A DNA stretch of 64,000 nucleotides from Megaleporinus macrocephalus (Eukaryota; Chordata; Actinopteri; Characiformes; Anostomidae), in the NCBI GenBank assembly GCA_021613375.1, contig CM038720.1, positions 5,604,462 to 5,668,461 of the forward strand, in the 5' to 3' direction. The notes beneath the pieces were generated by a model that was not told the DNA's origin, made no database searches, and saw only the letters and a list, made by a program, of their open reading frames with translations. A program made the translations under genes and the position numbers. Shown piece by piece: positions 30,216 through 41,512 of the stretch. Numbering within the stretch: the first letter of the stretch is position 1; each line of letters opens with the position of its first letter.

Positions 30216-32769
30216 GTCTAGGTCCTCCATTGATTTGTTCTTTTGGGCTAATGCTAAATGCTAACATCTCTCCTAGAAAATCTATTGCAGCAAAAGCCGG
30301 AATTTGATTAAATTCGATTATGATAGTCAGCACTACTGGAATCTAATACGCTGCTCATCAGCAAATTAAATATATTTGTGAAGTATCCCTCCTACACTAG
30401 TAAACACACACTAAGGGGCAGTAAACACACTGGCCCAGAGCGGTGAGCAAGCCTATCTACACAACTGGGGCTTGCTCAAGGGCATATAAGTCATGTTTTT
30501 TTGGTTCAAGGCATTAACACTCGTACCCTAAACTCCAGCCCATACATGCCCCTGCACAGTCCGTTGGGTACATGGAGTCCAACATGCCCCGGCCATAACT
30601 CTCCTCAGTTGTTGGCATCCCCTGTGCTCTCTCAGGCCACTGCGGGGGGCAGCCAGACACCTGGTCCCTGTATTTCTTCTACATTGATACACTGGAGCCG
30701 ATAGGGCATGGCATGCTCACTGAGCAGGGCATGTGACTGCTGCAGGAGTCCAGAAATCCTCACAGCTTAGAGTGGCAAGTGTAGTGCAAGAAGGGGTGGG
30801 GACAACAGCACTCTTTTCAGCCATCTTCCACTTTCTCCATTGTCTACTTGATCGTTGATGTTGATGGCAAAAGTGTTGACCTTGTTTGCTGCCTATGACA
30901 CTCAGGGATGTATCCAAGGGCACTGGAATTATATGGGTCAGTGGCTTCACCGCCAAAAAGCTGTGATTCCTGAACCTGACAGCATGCCCTGCCCCCAGAC
31001 ATCCACCAGTCGTCTCTGGCACTGTTTGTACAGCTCTTCTCATGAGGAGCAGAAGCCACACCAGTTAGCCCAAAATCTCTTTGTGGCCTCCGCTACATGC
31101 CATTGAAACAAGCCATGCTATGTCCTTCTCTCTTAGCTGGCTAGACCCCCCCATGAAGGCATGGTGCCCAGTAACTTCCTCTGGACTGTGCTTTGCTGTT
31201 TGTTGATCAGCTGCTCAACTTCTTCCTGATACAAAAGAGGGCGTGGTAATAAAATGCTCTTTTATTTAGAACAGGCAGAAAGAAATGTGCAGTGCAATTA
31301 CCTCAAATCAGGACTGCTCTGATTTTGCTGGCTCCCTTTGGTCAAGCTGGAACACACGCTCGCGTAGACCATCAAAAAAACTAAGGAGTAGGTTCGAGTT
31401 ATATGGTCCAAAAACAACATAGTGGTGAAGTACCCCTTGCTGGCTGATGGTCACACACATAGTGGCATTCCCTTCTCACTGGCCAGGAACATTTGCAATA
31501 GCCTGATGGCCAGTTATGTTCCTCCCTATTCTTCTTCATTAGATCAGGTTAAAAACTAATGGGTAATAGGTGGGCCTCAAATGTTCTTTGCAAAACAAAT
31601 GAAACACAGTAGAGTAAATGATTCTACAAGACAGTTAAGGAGGGCACACATGTTACTGTGTAAACTGCTGTACAAATTAACTCTTACAATGCTCAGTTCT
31701 TCAAACAATTTAAACATTTGTGCTTGAACATCCAGATATTGGTCTTTCACTTGATCTGAGAAACTCAGATCATGCCTGATTTGTCTGAAACCTGTGCTTC
31801 CTAACCCTAACCCAGTTGTGGAGGGAGCAGTTGTTATCCCTTGAAATTGGTGATTGTCTTCGCTCTCCTTTGACTCTCTTATAGGTAGATTACATTGTTG
31901 GCAGTGACCATATTCACCAGCTGCCTCCCTTGCTCCTCTGAAGCCTTAGCCTGCCTAGACAAGGTGTTTGTCCTACATAAATGGGAGTACTGATTTCTCT
32001 AACTGCAAAACATGCAGAACTGATTTCTCTCTTTTTTACAAAACACAAGCACAGGGTGCTTACTGGACTCAAGCTGTGAGGTCTCGAGGAAAAGCTAGTG
32101 CTTTTTACAATGACCACATGGCATAAACAGTAAGAAATGAAGGGGTTTGTGTGTAGAGAGTTTTGCAGTAATAGATAACAGTGGTCAAAATGGGGATAGT
32201 GTTCATGGTTTAGGGAAATGGGTGTGCTTTTTGACAAATGCCAAGTGTTATGGTTAAATTTTTAGTTTAAATTGTGCTGTAATGGGTAAGCAATTGAGAA
32301 AAATCGTAATAGGGAAAAGAAAGTTACAGGCTACATGTTTTTAATTCATTTACTAGGTTTCAAAATGTGGAATGTATCATTGATTACATGTTCATATGTT
32401 GGCTTTTAAGAACAAGAACAATAAACATTAATAGGCCAGAAAGATTTAAGCAACACTAAATAAAGTTCTACATGAGCATATCAGATATATGATAGCAACA
32501 TCTTCCATAACTTTAAACACTGAACTCTAGTGAGGAAATGTAATGCCTTGAAAATGCTTTGCAAAGACATTGACAGGGTGTCTGAGTGATTGTATCAGGG
32601 GCCTGTATCTTTGTGTGCTGGGCTATATGACTAGATCATCTTTAGATGTCCCTCATAATTAGTCCTACTATTTTAAAGAGAGCACAGTGCTATCATATCT
32701 GGTCTAATACTACAACTTAACGAAGTTTGTCTAAGAATCTGTCCTAAATATGCCTAAATAGGCCTAATC
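30216..32769. other. Spacer between TAAR 28348-29364 and the TAAR pseudogene
   Basis: About 2.5 kb with no gene I can support. Near 30740 a short AGGAGTCCAGAAATC is like the shared dispersed block, so 30.5-31.1 kb may be an old retroelement leader. Several open frames of 60-115 codons lack any recognisable domain. AT-rich toward the right end. Confidence 0.4.
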
Positions 32770-33655
32770 TTAAAAACTCTGCGAATGCAAATGAAATCCT
32801 GATGATGAGGTTTCACATATTCTACATGATACAATATACTGAGCAGATTTTCTAAACCAGGGGTAGAAAATGGCATATATCAGGGGATTCACAGAGGAGT
32901 TAATGCATATTAGCCAACCAAACACAGTCCATACCATCGACATGGATGTGACACTTTCAACTGACAGAGAACTCACATAATAAGGGATCCAGCAAGCAAG
33001 ATAAACAAAAATAACAATTCCTAGTGTTTTTGCTGCTTTGGATTCAGAGGAGCTTGAAATTCTGTGTGAGGTTACATTTTTACCAGCTCTAGCTTGACGT
33101 CTCGCCACCTTAAAAATGATTGAATACAAGACCATTACAACAGAGCAAGGGGCTAGAAAAAAAAATACCAGGTCAACAACCACCCAGGAACATCTTATAA
33201 ACACTACACATTCCCCATAACATCTAGTGGAAATCTGAGATGGAAGAAGGGCATTATTAAAGTAATAGAAAATTATGAAATACTGAAGGCAAACAGACCA
33301 GCCCAGAACTATTACTATAGACATTTTACACATAGTGATTCTACTGGAGTACTTCAAAGGGTCACTGACTGCGATATACCGATCAACTGCAATGAAAACC
33401 AGGCTACAGAGAGATCCTGAGATCCACAGCTAGAGAGAGGACGAGCAAGTTAGTTGGAGTGTGGAGCTGCTTGAAGTGAGAGATGGAGATGATCACCAGC
33501 AGATTCAGAAACACAGTGAACACAGATACACATGCGAGAAAAATATACAGGAATATATGAGCAGGACCTTCGCGGACCTTCTTTATGCAAGATGAGTTGT
33601 TGTCAGGGAAGCAGTACTGGACTGTGATGTCCTGCCGAAAGTTTTTGTTATCCAT
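32770..33655 (-). pseudogene. TAAR pseudogene with TM2-TM3 deletion
   Basis: Two open pieces of one TAAR. The first (33655-33404) gives MDNKNF, the Cys pair, TM1 and TM2 up to LSLAV, then runs out of frame. The second resumes with [16 protein letters not shown] and continues to the end at 32770. Compared with 18462-19481, about 40 codons are lost between them (end of TM2, loop 1, start of TM3), including D2.50, C3.25 and residue 3.32, and the deletion length shifts the frame. Loop 3 also lost two small pieces (RRQARAGKN; no KHGAKV). Asp at 5.42, CWIPY and the TM7 signature persist, with Cys at 7.43. Only one event disrupts the frame, so loss of function looks recent. Confidence 0.9.
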
Positions 33656-33751
33656 ATAAAAATAAAAAGACTAATGGTTTGCCAGTAAGAACCAAATCTG
33701 TTGTGTCACAGGTAATACTGAACCGGACGGTTTGGCTTTCTTGCAGTGACT

Positions 33752-33795
33752 CTTTATGCATAAGCATGAATCCTCCCACTGACACATGAATGGCC
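33752..33795 (-). promoter_or_regulatory. TAAR core promoter block in front of the pseudogene
   Basis: CCATTCATGTGTCAGTGGGAGG retained on the minus strand, but TATA is changed to GCATAAAGA, about 100 bp before the ATG. Confidence 0.5.
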
Positions 33796-34050
33796 AGTTT
33801 GTCCTAAAGCGTCAGTCACTTTGCATTGCATCATTATTTACTGTCAACAAGTGTGTGTGTGTGTGTGTGTTTGGGTGGGGGTTATTGCTATAGTCATAGT
33901 TACTTCGTTTGCACACATAATAAATGAAACGAGGTCATTGTAGGGAATGCTTCAAGTGTTCTTTAGCAAAAGCAATGTTACAATATGGAACCATGAACAC
34001 TCCGAGGATCTTTAACATGATCAAAGGTTTATGTATACAAAGATATATAT
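33796..34050. other. Spacer with (GT)9 run
   Basis: Non-coding. A GT dinucleotide run lies at 33851-33871. Nothing else recognised. Confidence 0.5.
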
Positions 34051-34857
34051 CTCCACATGCACCATGCTCAATTGAGGCCACAAGCCTCCAGATGCACCAT
34101 GTTCACTTCAGGCCACGGCCCTCCACATGCACCATGCTCGCTTTAGGCCACGGCCCTCCACATGCACCATGCTCGCTTGAGGTGGTGAGTCTCCACATCC
34201 ACCATGCTTACTTGAGGTTGTGCATGTCCACATGCACCATGCTCGCTTGAGGCCACAGGCCTCCACATGCACCATGCTCGCTTGAGGCCACAGGCCTCCA
34301 CATGCACCATGCTCGCTTGAGGCCACAGGCCTCCACATGCACCATGCTCACTTGAGGCCACAAGCTTCCACATGCACCATGCTCACTTGAGGTCGTTAGT
34401 CTCCACATGCACCATGTTCACCTGAGGCCACAAGCCTCCACATACACCATGCTCACTTAAGGCCACGACCCTCTACATGCACCATGCTCACTTGAAACCA
34501 CAAGCCCTCCACATGCACCATGCTGAATTGAGGCCACGGCCCTCCACATACACCATGCTCACTCAAGGCCACAGGCCTCCACATGCACCATGCTCACTCG
34601 AGGCCACGGCCCTTCACATGCACCATGCTCACTCGAGGCCACAGGCCTCCACATGCACCATGCTCGCTTGAGGCCACGAACCTCCACATGCACTATGCTC
34701 ACTTGAAGCCACGGGCATCCCCAAGCACCATGCTCGCTTGAGGCCACGGCCCTTCACATGCACCATACTCACTTGAGGTTGTGAGCCTCCACATACACCA
34801 TACTCACTTGAGGTCGTGAGTCTGCACATGCACCATGCTCACTTAAAACCACAAGCC
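34051..34857 (+). repeat. 35-bp minisatellite, about 23 copies
   Basis: Unit CTCCACATGCACCATGCTCG plus CTTGAGGCCACAGGC. Units differ by 10-15%. The reverse complement of the same unit forms the array at 37749-39680. Unrelated to the 35-bp unit at 20.1-23.8 kb. Open frames across it on both strands are by-products of the repeat. Confidence 0.95.
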
Positions 34858-35491
34858 AACAACACTCTTTGTTGTGTCCTGGTCGGCTGGTCATCTCAGG
34901 TATCATGTCAGGAGGCACACTAGTCTTTGCTTGCTGAGTTTGTATAAACATTTTATACTTTTTGTCTCCAACCACTTCCGTCCAGCCTGCATCTGTTTGA
35001 TTTTAGTTCCCTTTCAATAGGATTGCGCTTTTCATTATTTTATCAACAGGACTGTTACTATATAGTTTTATAATCATTGTTCTTTTATTTATTAATTTAG
35101 CCACAGTCTTAATGTCAATGCCTGGTTGCAGGGCAACAGTGTTTGGCTGAGATGCTGCTCCTCCTTAAAACCTAGCATACACTTGAGGGGGTAATACAAG
35201 CTTTGGTTTATTATCAAACTAAAATAAAATGGTAAATGTCACCCAGTGCCACACTAAGTAAAGTTATATACACATCAGATCTGAGAAGAGACTGGATCTT
35301 ATTTATTTGCATGTTCAGGAAACATAGTGGCTGGATTGAAATTACAGCAGCATTCCCAAAAAGCCAAATGAGTCATCAACAGCAAGTTAGTGTATCTTCC
35401 TCCAGCAGCCTTGCTGCCACTCTCTACAAGAACTATTTCATTAATAAATACAATTAAATAAAAAATACAAATGTTAGATCAGTGATAGAAG
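34858..35491. other. 3' flank of the TAAR at 35492-36514 (duplicate of 27665-28347)
   Basis: Non-coding; co-linear with the 3' flank of 28348-29364. Confidence 0.55.
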
Positions 35492-36514
35492 TTACAAATG
35501 TTCTAAAAATAAATGAAACCTTGAAGATGAAGATTTAAATATTCTACAAGCTATAAGAAACTTAGTGGATTCTCGAAACCATGGATAGAAAATAGCATAT
35601 ATCAGAGGATTCACAGAGGAGTTAATGTATACCATCCAGCCAAACACAGACCACACCACTGACTCGGACGTGACACTTTCAACTGTCAGAGAACTCACAT
35701 AAAACGGTATCCAGCACACTAGATAAACAAAAATGACGATCCCCAGCGTTCTTGCTGCTTTGGTTTCAGAAGAACTTTGTACTTTGGCTCCATGTTTCTT
35801 TAAAGCACCATTGATCACAGCTCTAACAGCTTTAGCTTGACGTCTCGCCACATGAAAAATGATTGAATACAGGATCAGTATAACAGAGCAAGGGGCTACA
35901 AAGGATACTACAAGGTCAATAATCACCCAGGAAAATTTTACCAACACAACACACTCGCCATGGCACCTGGAGGAGATCTGAGATGGAAGAAGATTGTCAT
36001 TGAAGTAATAATACATGAAAGCATACAGTACACAACAGGGCCAGCCTAGAATTATAAACACAGATATGTTACACACTGTAATTCTTGTCGAGTACAGCAG
36101 AGGATAACTGACTGCGATGTACCGATCAACTGCAATCAGAGTCAGGTTATAGAGAGACGCTGAAGTTAAAAGGCCATTGATTATTGAAAAAACACAACAT
36201 CCTATTTCCCCCAGATACCAACAAGAGTCAATCAATCGCATCGTATTCACAGGCATAATGATCAGTCCCACAAGTAGATCTGCCACAGCCAGAGAGAGGA
36301 TAAGCAGGTTGCTTGGAGTGTGGAGCTGCTTGAAGTGAGAGATGGAGATGATCACCAGCAAGTTAAGAAACACTGTAAACACAGATATACATGAGAGAAA
36401 AACATACAGAAATATATTCATAGGTCCTGTTTGTATTTGCTTTCTGCAAGATGAGTTGTTGTCGGGGAAGCAGTACTGAATGGTCATGTTTTGCTGGTGC
36501 TTAGCATAGTCCAT
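35492..36514 (-). CDS. TAAR olfactory receptor, N3.32 / D5.42 type
   Basis: Complete single-exon receptor of 340 residues. N-terminus through TM2 is almost the same as 24767-25789 (MDYAKHQQN, QIQTGPMNIF), TM6 to the C-terminus as 28348-29364. Seen: NMT and NNSS sites, Cys pair, D2.50, C3.25, Asn113 at 3.32, DRYIAV, Asp200 at 5.42, CWIPF, Tyr at 7.43 (WMVYINSSVNP) and the TM7 signature. Odd points: YPLLYS after DRYIAVS, and GWPCC in TM4 where others have WSFC, so the usually conserved W4.50 neighbourhood carries a Pro. Still an open, well-formed receptor. The gene sits between two inverted minisatellite arrays. Confidence 0.95.
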   Translation of the reverse strand: MDYAKHQQNMTIQYCFPDNNSSCRKQIQTGPMNIFLYVFLSCISVFTVFLNLLVIISISHFKQLHTPSNLLILSLAVADLLVGLIIMPVNTMRLIDSCWYLGEIGCCVFSIINGLLTSASLYNLTLIAVDRYIAVSYPLLYSTRITVCNISVFIILGWPCCVLYAFMYYYFNDNLLPSQISSRCHGECVVLVKFSWVIIDLVVSFVAPCSVILILYSIIFHVARRQAKAVRAVINGALKKHGAKVQSSSETKAARTLGIVIFVYLVCWIPFYVSSLTVESVTSESVVWSVFGWMVYINSSVNPLIYAIFYPWFRESTKFLIACRIFKSSSSRFHLFLEHL

Positions 36515-36591
36515 CTGGCATAGATGCTCAGTTGATTATGCTTGATGGAACCTTTAGTTCTAGGTTATGCAGGTTTACTCTCGTGAAGTGT

Positions 36592-36635
36592 CTTTTTATA
36601 GGGAGTTATAAACCCTCCCACTGACGTATGATTGG
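36592..36635 (-). promoter_or_regulatory. Conserved TAAR core promoter block (35492-36514)
   Basis: CCAATCATACGTCAGTGGGA, GGGTTTATAA and TATAAAAAGA on the minus strand. TATA about 85 bp before the ATG. Confidence 0.65.
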
Positions 36636-36639
36636 ATGT

Positions 36640-37748
36640 TTATTCCTCCTTGTATCTCACAAATTAATCAGTTATTTCTTATCATGCCTTACAAAATAAT
36701 CAGACATTTTCCCCACCTTCACAAATAAATGACATGTCTGATTGGTCCTGCTTGACACACAAACAAACAATAATAATTTTTCCTCTGCCTCAGGGATCTA
36801 TTTCCTTGCCCAGAATCTGATCAGACATACAGTTTCCTGCTTCACACACTTATCAGACATCCTTTGCCTTGCCTCACAAGCTAATCACACATCAATTTCC
36901 ATGTATCAAAACCTAATCAGACATCTCTTCCCCTGCCTCAAAACTAATCTTAAATTTTTCTTCCTCTAACACTTATCAAATATCTCTGCCCTTGGCTTTA
37001 AACTAATTAGACATTTTTCCCTTGCCTCGCAAACTAATCAGATATCTGTTCCCCTGCCTCAGACACTAATTAGACTTTTTTTTGCTTTATAAGCTAGATT
37101 TTTTATTCTCTGACTCACAAACTAATCAAATATTTTCTTCTCCAGCTTTACAAACCAATCAGGGGTTTCTTATCCTGCACCACAGACTAATCAGACACTT
37201 CTTTTCTTGCCTCAGAATTGAATCAGGCATTTCTTTATCTGCCTCTATTCCCTGCCTCACAAACGACAACTCTTCCCCTGCCTCAAAAAGTCCTTAAAAT
37301 TTCTTTCCCTCAACATCCCATCAGACATTTCTCTCAATGTCCAATCATAATCTAATCAGACAGCTCTTCCCCTGCCACACAGTCCTACCAGACATCTCTT
37401 ACCCTTTCTCAAAATTAATCAGACATCTCTTCTCCACCTCACACACCAGTAAGACATTTCCTCTCCTGCCTCACAAACCAGTCAGACTTTTCTTCCCCTG
37501 CTTTACAAATTAAGTTGGCATCCCTTCCACTGCAACACAACCTCATCAGACATTTCTTATCCTTTCTCCAAACTAATTAGACATCACCTACTCTTTCTCA
37601 AACCCAATCAGACATTTCTTCTTCACCTCACAAACGATTCTGAGATTTTTTCCATGGCTTTCTTCCCCTGCCTTACAAACAAATCACATCAATTCCCCTT
37701 ATTCTCAACCTAATCAGAAATCTTCCCATGGATCACAAACAATAATAC
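36640..37748. repeat. Diverged ~32-bp tandem repeat upstream of a TAAR, copy 3
   Basis: The longest member of the C/T-rich family: units around CTAATCAGACATTTCTTCCC and CTGCCTCACAAA, about 34 loosely kept copies. Same position relative to the gene as at 25945 and 29520. Confidence 0.6.
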
Positions 37749-39680
37749 ATGGTGCCGGTGGCGGCCCGTGGCCTCAAGGGAGCATGGTGCATGTGGAAGC
37801 CCACAGCCTCAAGCGAGCATGGGGCATGTGGAGCATGGGGCATAGAGGCCTACGGTATCACGTAACACGTGGTGAATGGGGAGGCCCGTGGCCTCAAGCG
37901 AGCATAGTGAATGTAAAGGCCCATGACTTCAAGCGAACATTGTGCATGTGGAGACCCGTGGCTTCAAGCGAGCATGGTGCATGTGCAGGCCAGCGGCTTA
38001 GAGCGAATATAGTCCATGTGGAGGCTCGCAACCTGAAGCGAGCATAGTGCATGTTAAGGACCACAGCCTCAAGCAAGCATGTTGCATATGGAGGGCCATG
38101 GCCTCAAGTAAGCACGGTGCATGTACAAGACCATGGCCTCATGCAAGCATGGTGCATGCGGAGGGCTGTGGCCTTAAGTGAACATGCTGCATGAGAGCAT
38201 GGTGAATGCGGAGGCCCGTGACCTGAAGCGAGCATGCTCCTTTTAGAGGCCCATGGGATCAAGCAACCATGGTGTATGTGGAGGTCTGTGACCTCAAGCA
38301 GGCATGCTGCATGGGAAGGGCCTTGGCCCTAAAGCGAGCTTAGTGCATTTGCAGTCCTGTGGTCTTAAGCAATCAAGGTGCATGTGAAGACCCGAGCATG
38401 GTGCATGTAGAGGCCCATGGCCTTAAGCAAGAATGCTGCGTGTGGACAGCCATGGCCTAAAACTAACATGTTGCATGTGTAAGCCCACGGCCTCAAGCGA
38501 GCATAATGCATGTGGAGGCCCGTGGCCTCAAGTGAGCATGCCGCTGGTGGAGGGCTGTGGCCTCAAGCAAGCATGGTGCATGTGAAGACACATGACCTCA
38601 AGCTGGAGGGCTGCGGCCTTACTTGAGCAGGCTGTGTGTTGGCGGCCTCAAGCGAGCATGGTGCATGTGGAGTCCAGAGGCCTCAAGTTAGCATGATCCA
38701 TGTGCAGGACAGTTACCTCAAGCAAGCATGGTGCATGTTGAGGCCCGTGGTCTCAAGCGAGCATGATGAACATGCAGGACCGTGGCCTTACACATGTACG
38801 CTGCATGTGGAGGCCTGTGTCCTCAAGCAAGCATGATGCAGGTGGAGGTCCATGGCTTTAAGCAAGCATGATGCATGTGGAGGTCCATGGCCTCAATCGA
38901 GCAGGCTGCATGTGGAGGCCCATGGCCCCAGGTGAGCATGGTGCATGTGGAGGCCTGTGGCCTTACGTGAGTATTCTGCAAGTGGAAGCCCGTGGCATCT
39001 AGCTAGCATGCTGTGTGTGGAAGGCCGTGGCCTCAAGTAAGCATGGTGCATTTAGAGAACCATGGCTTCAAGCGAGCATGGTGCATTTGGAGAACCATGG
39101 CTTCAAGCGAGCATGGTCCATGTGGAAGCCCACAGGCTTAAGCAAGCATGGTGCATGTGGTAGCCTTACTCGAGCATGCTGCATGTATAAGGCGGTGGCG
39201 TTAAGCGAGGATGGTACAGGAGGAGGCCTGTGGCCTCAAGTGAGAATGATGCATATGAAGACCCATGGCCTCATGCAAGCATGCATCATGTGGAGGGACG
39301 TAACCTCAAGTGAGCATGCAGTGTGTGGAGGCCTGTGGCCTCAAGTGAGCATTGTGCATGTGGAGGCCCGTGGCCTGAAGTAAGCATGGTGCATATGGAG
39401 GGCCTTGGCTTCAAGTGAGCATGGTGCATGTGGAGGCCCACAGCCTCAAGGGAGCATTGTGGATGTGAAGAACAGTGGCCCCAAGTAAGCATGTTGCATG
39501 TGGAGGCCCTTGGCGTCAAGAGAGAATGGTGCATTTGGAGGCCTGTGACTTCAAGCGAGCATGGTGCATGTAAAGGCCCACTGCTTCAATCAACCATGGT
39601 GCATGTGAAAGCCCGCATCCTTAAGTGAGCATGGTGCATGTGAAAGCCCGCATCCTTAAGTGAGCATGGTGCATGTGGAA
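37749..39680 (-). repeat. 35-bp minisatellite, inverted, about 55 copies
   Basis: Unit on the plus strand CATGTGGAGGCCCGTGGCCT plus CAAGCGAGCATGGTG, the reverse complement of the unit at 34051-34857. Copies differ by 10-20%. Together the arrays form an inverted pair around the TAAR at 35492-36514. Confidence 0.95.
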
Positions 39681-40754
39681 GACTCTATAGTTACACCATT
39701 TATTCGGCCATTACTCTATACCAGTTTTTAAATTAACCTACTTGTCTATTCCTCCGGCTACTTTTATGTGCTGCCGTTTTGACCTTCCCCTCCTTCCTCT
39801 GCACCACAACCAGTTTGACCCTGTCCAGTTGTCGAGGGGGGTGGGCTTCACCCCTGCTACTCCGATCTAGGTCTTAATGCCCCAGGACCTGGACGTGGTC
39901 ATATCCATTATCAAAATTACCTTCCTACACTCCTTCTTCAGGCTTATGTATCAGATTAAAAAAACAGGTATCTGGATGGCAATTGTTTAATCAAGTATAC
40001 AAAGCTGCAGACCATATAAAGACGTGGGGCCTATTCAACTGCCCAGTTGCAAATAATCATGTTTTGATGAGGGCAGTTTTCAGTTGCCCCTCCATTGTGG
40101 TGTAGACGCTGGAGATCTTGAATTATTGTCTGGCAGCTGCACTGCTGCTCCACCTGGTATTGTTTACCACTGCATTGTCCACTCTGTCCTAGGCCACAAA
40201 TGATGGACTACTAAATTGCAGTGGTTAAAGATGAGCCTCAAGATTCATTTGGAAGTAAAACTGAGCTTTATTTTAGATTTATCATTAAAGCCTAATGGTT
40301 TCTAAGCTGTACAAATATATAATGATATGCCGCACTACTGTGTCAGAGGCCTGTGCAGGGCTTTGCTGCTACCCCCAGCTCTGTCCATGCTCTGATCAAT
40401 GGAGCGTGAATACAGCTAAACTGGAACACAGTGGTGACTTTGAGACAGAGGTGACAGACTAGTAATAAGGAATTGGATTGTTGCAGGTACTGATCCCAGT
40501 ATATCTAAGTATAGACCATGAGTGTGGATAATTTTGGGCTTGTTATTGAGTCAGACCACAGGATGTTGTCTTAACTGCCCCATCACCAATGTTTATATAG
40601 GAACATGGATGCTTTTCAGCCCGCCCCCTCTCTGTTATGGTGTGGACCCTTTTCCCCCATCTGCCACAGGTGCCACTCTTTCTGACAAATGGGCCTCAAA
40701 CACAAGTGGAATGTCAGCTTGTGTTATTAAGGAATATGATATGACATAATTTAA
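39681..40754. other. Spacer with no recognisable feature
   Basis: About 1.1 kb with no coding homology or tandem repeat seen. Confidence 0.4.
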
Positions 40755-40764
40755 TGGACACAGT

Positions 40765-41050
40765 GTCACGGGGGTAGCAGTCTACGTTGAGAAACCCAGA
40801 CTTCCCTCTCCCCAGTCATCTCCTCTACCTCCTTCGGGGGGATACCCAGAGCTGGTGACCACAGGTGAGAGTAGGAATGTAGACTGACCGGTAAATCGAG
40901 AGCTTTGCCTTTTGGCTCTTTGCCAGGACAGATCAGTACAGAGCCCGCATCACCGCAGACGCTGCGCCAATCCGCATGTCAACCTCCCGGTCCATCCTTC
41001 ACTCACTCGTGAACAAGACCCAGAGACACTTAAACTCCTCCATCTGAGGC
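40765..41050 (-). mobile_element. LINE reverse transcriptase C-terminal fragment
   Basis: The minus strand encodes, with stops, a run typical of the C-terminal part of fish LINE ORF2: EEFKCLWVLFTSE, RIGAASAVMRAL, KAKLSIYRSVYIPTLT, then after a deletion the far 3' part seen on the plus strand as CTTCCCTCTCCCCAGTCATC with a GGGGGGATACCCAGAG string. Inactive, internally deleted. I think of an RTE/Rex-type element but cannot settle the clade. Confidence 0.65.
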
Positions 41051-41512
41051 AGGAGATCATATTCAACTATATATATTTCCAAACATATATCCATATCTAA
41101 ATCAGTCGCAGGTTCTAACGTGTTCAAGAAACAACATGCCAGATGACCTACCAACAATAGGGTGAAGCATAATATCAACTACAAGTGGTACAACTTGTGG
41201 TACTAGGACATAACTTAAAGGGTCCAAGAATGGCTATTAATTATGTTAAAGGTTATAAAATATTAAAACCAATATGAAGAAGTACACATAAATAATATTG
41301 GTTGCCAAATAGTCAGCCTACATTCATATATACTGTTAGACTGTCTGTTGTCTTCGCCAGTCAGCATTCAATCTTTAAGATGTCCATAGTTTGCCCTAGG
41401 TGGGGAATTGAATTGAAACTTATTATATATTTTTTTCTCTAATTAATTTGAAATGAAGTATAAACCTGTTAAACGTAAGCTGTGAGAAAGTTTGGTTTTT
41501 TGTTATCTGAGC
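41051..41512. other. 3' flank of the TAAR at 41513
   Basis: AT-rich, no recognised feature and no clear AATAAA. Confidence 0.4.

Noticed and set aside
31914..32237. 107-codon minus-strand frame
   Set aside because: Composition and lack of any motif suggest chance; no homology recognised.
34108..34829. Open frames with SEHGACG..WPQASMVHVEAC repeats on the minus strand
   Set aside because: Translations of the 35-bp satellite; the same peptides appear in shifted frames and in the inverted array at 37.8-39.6 kb.
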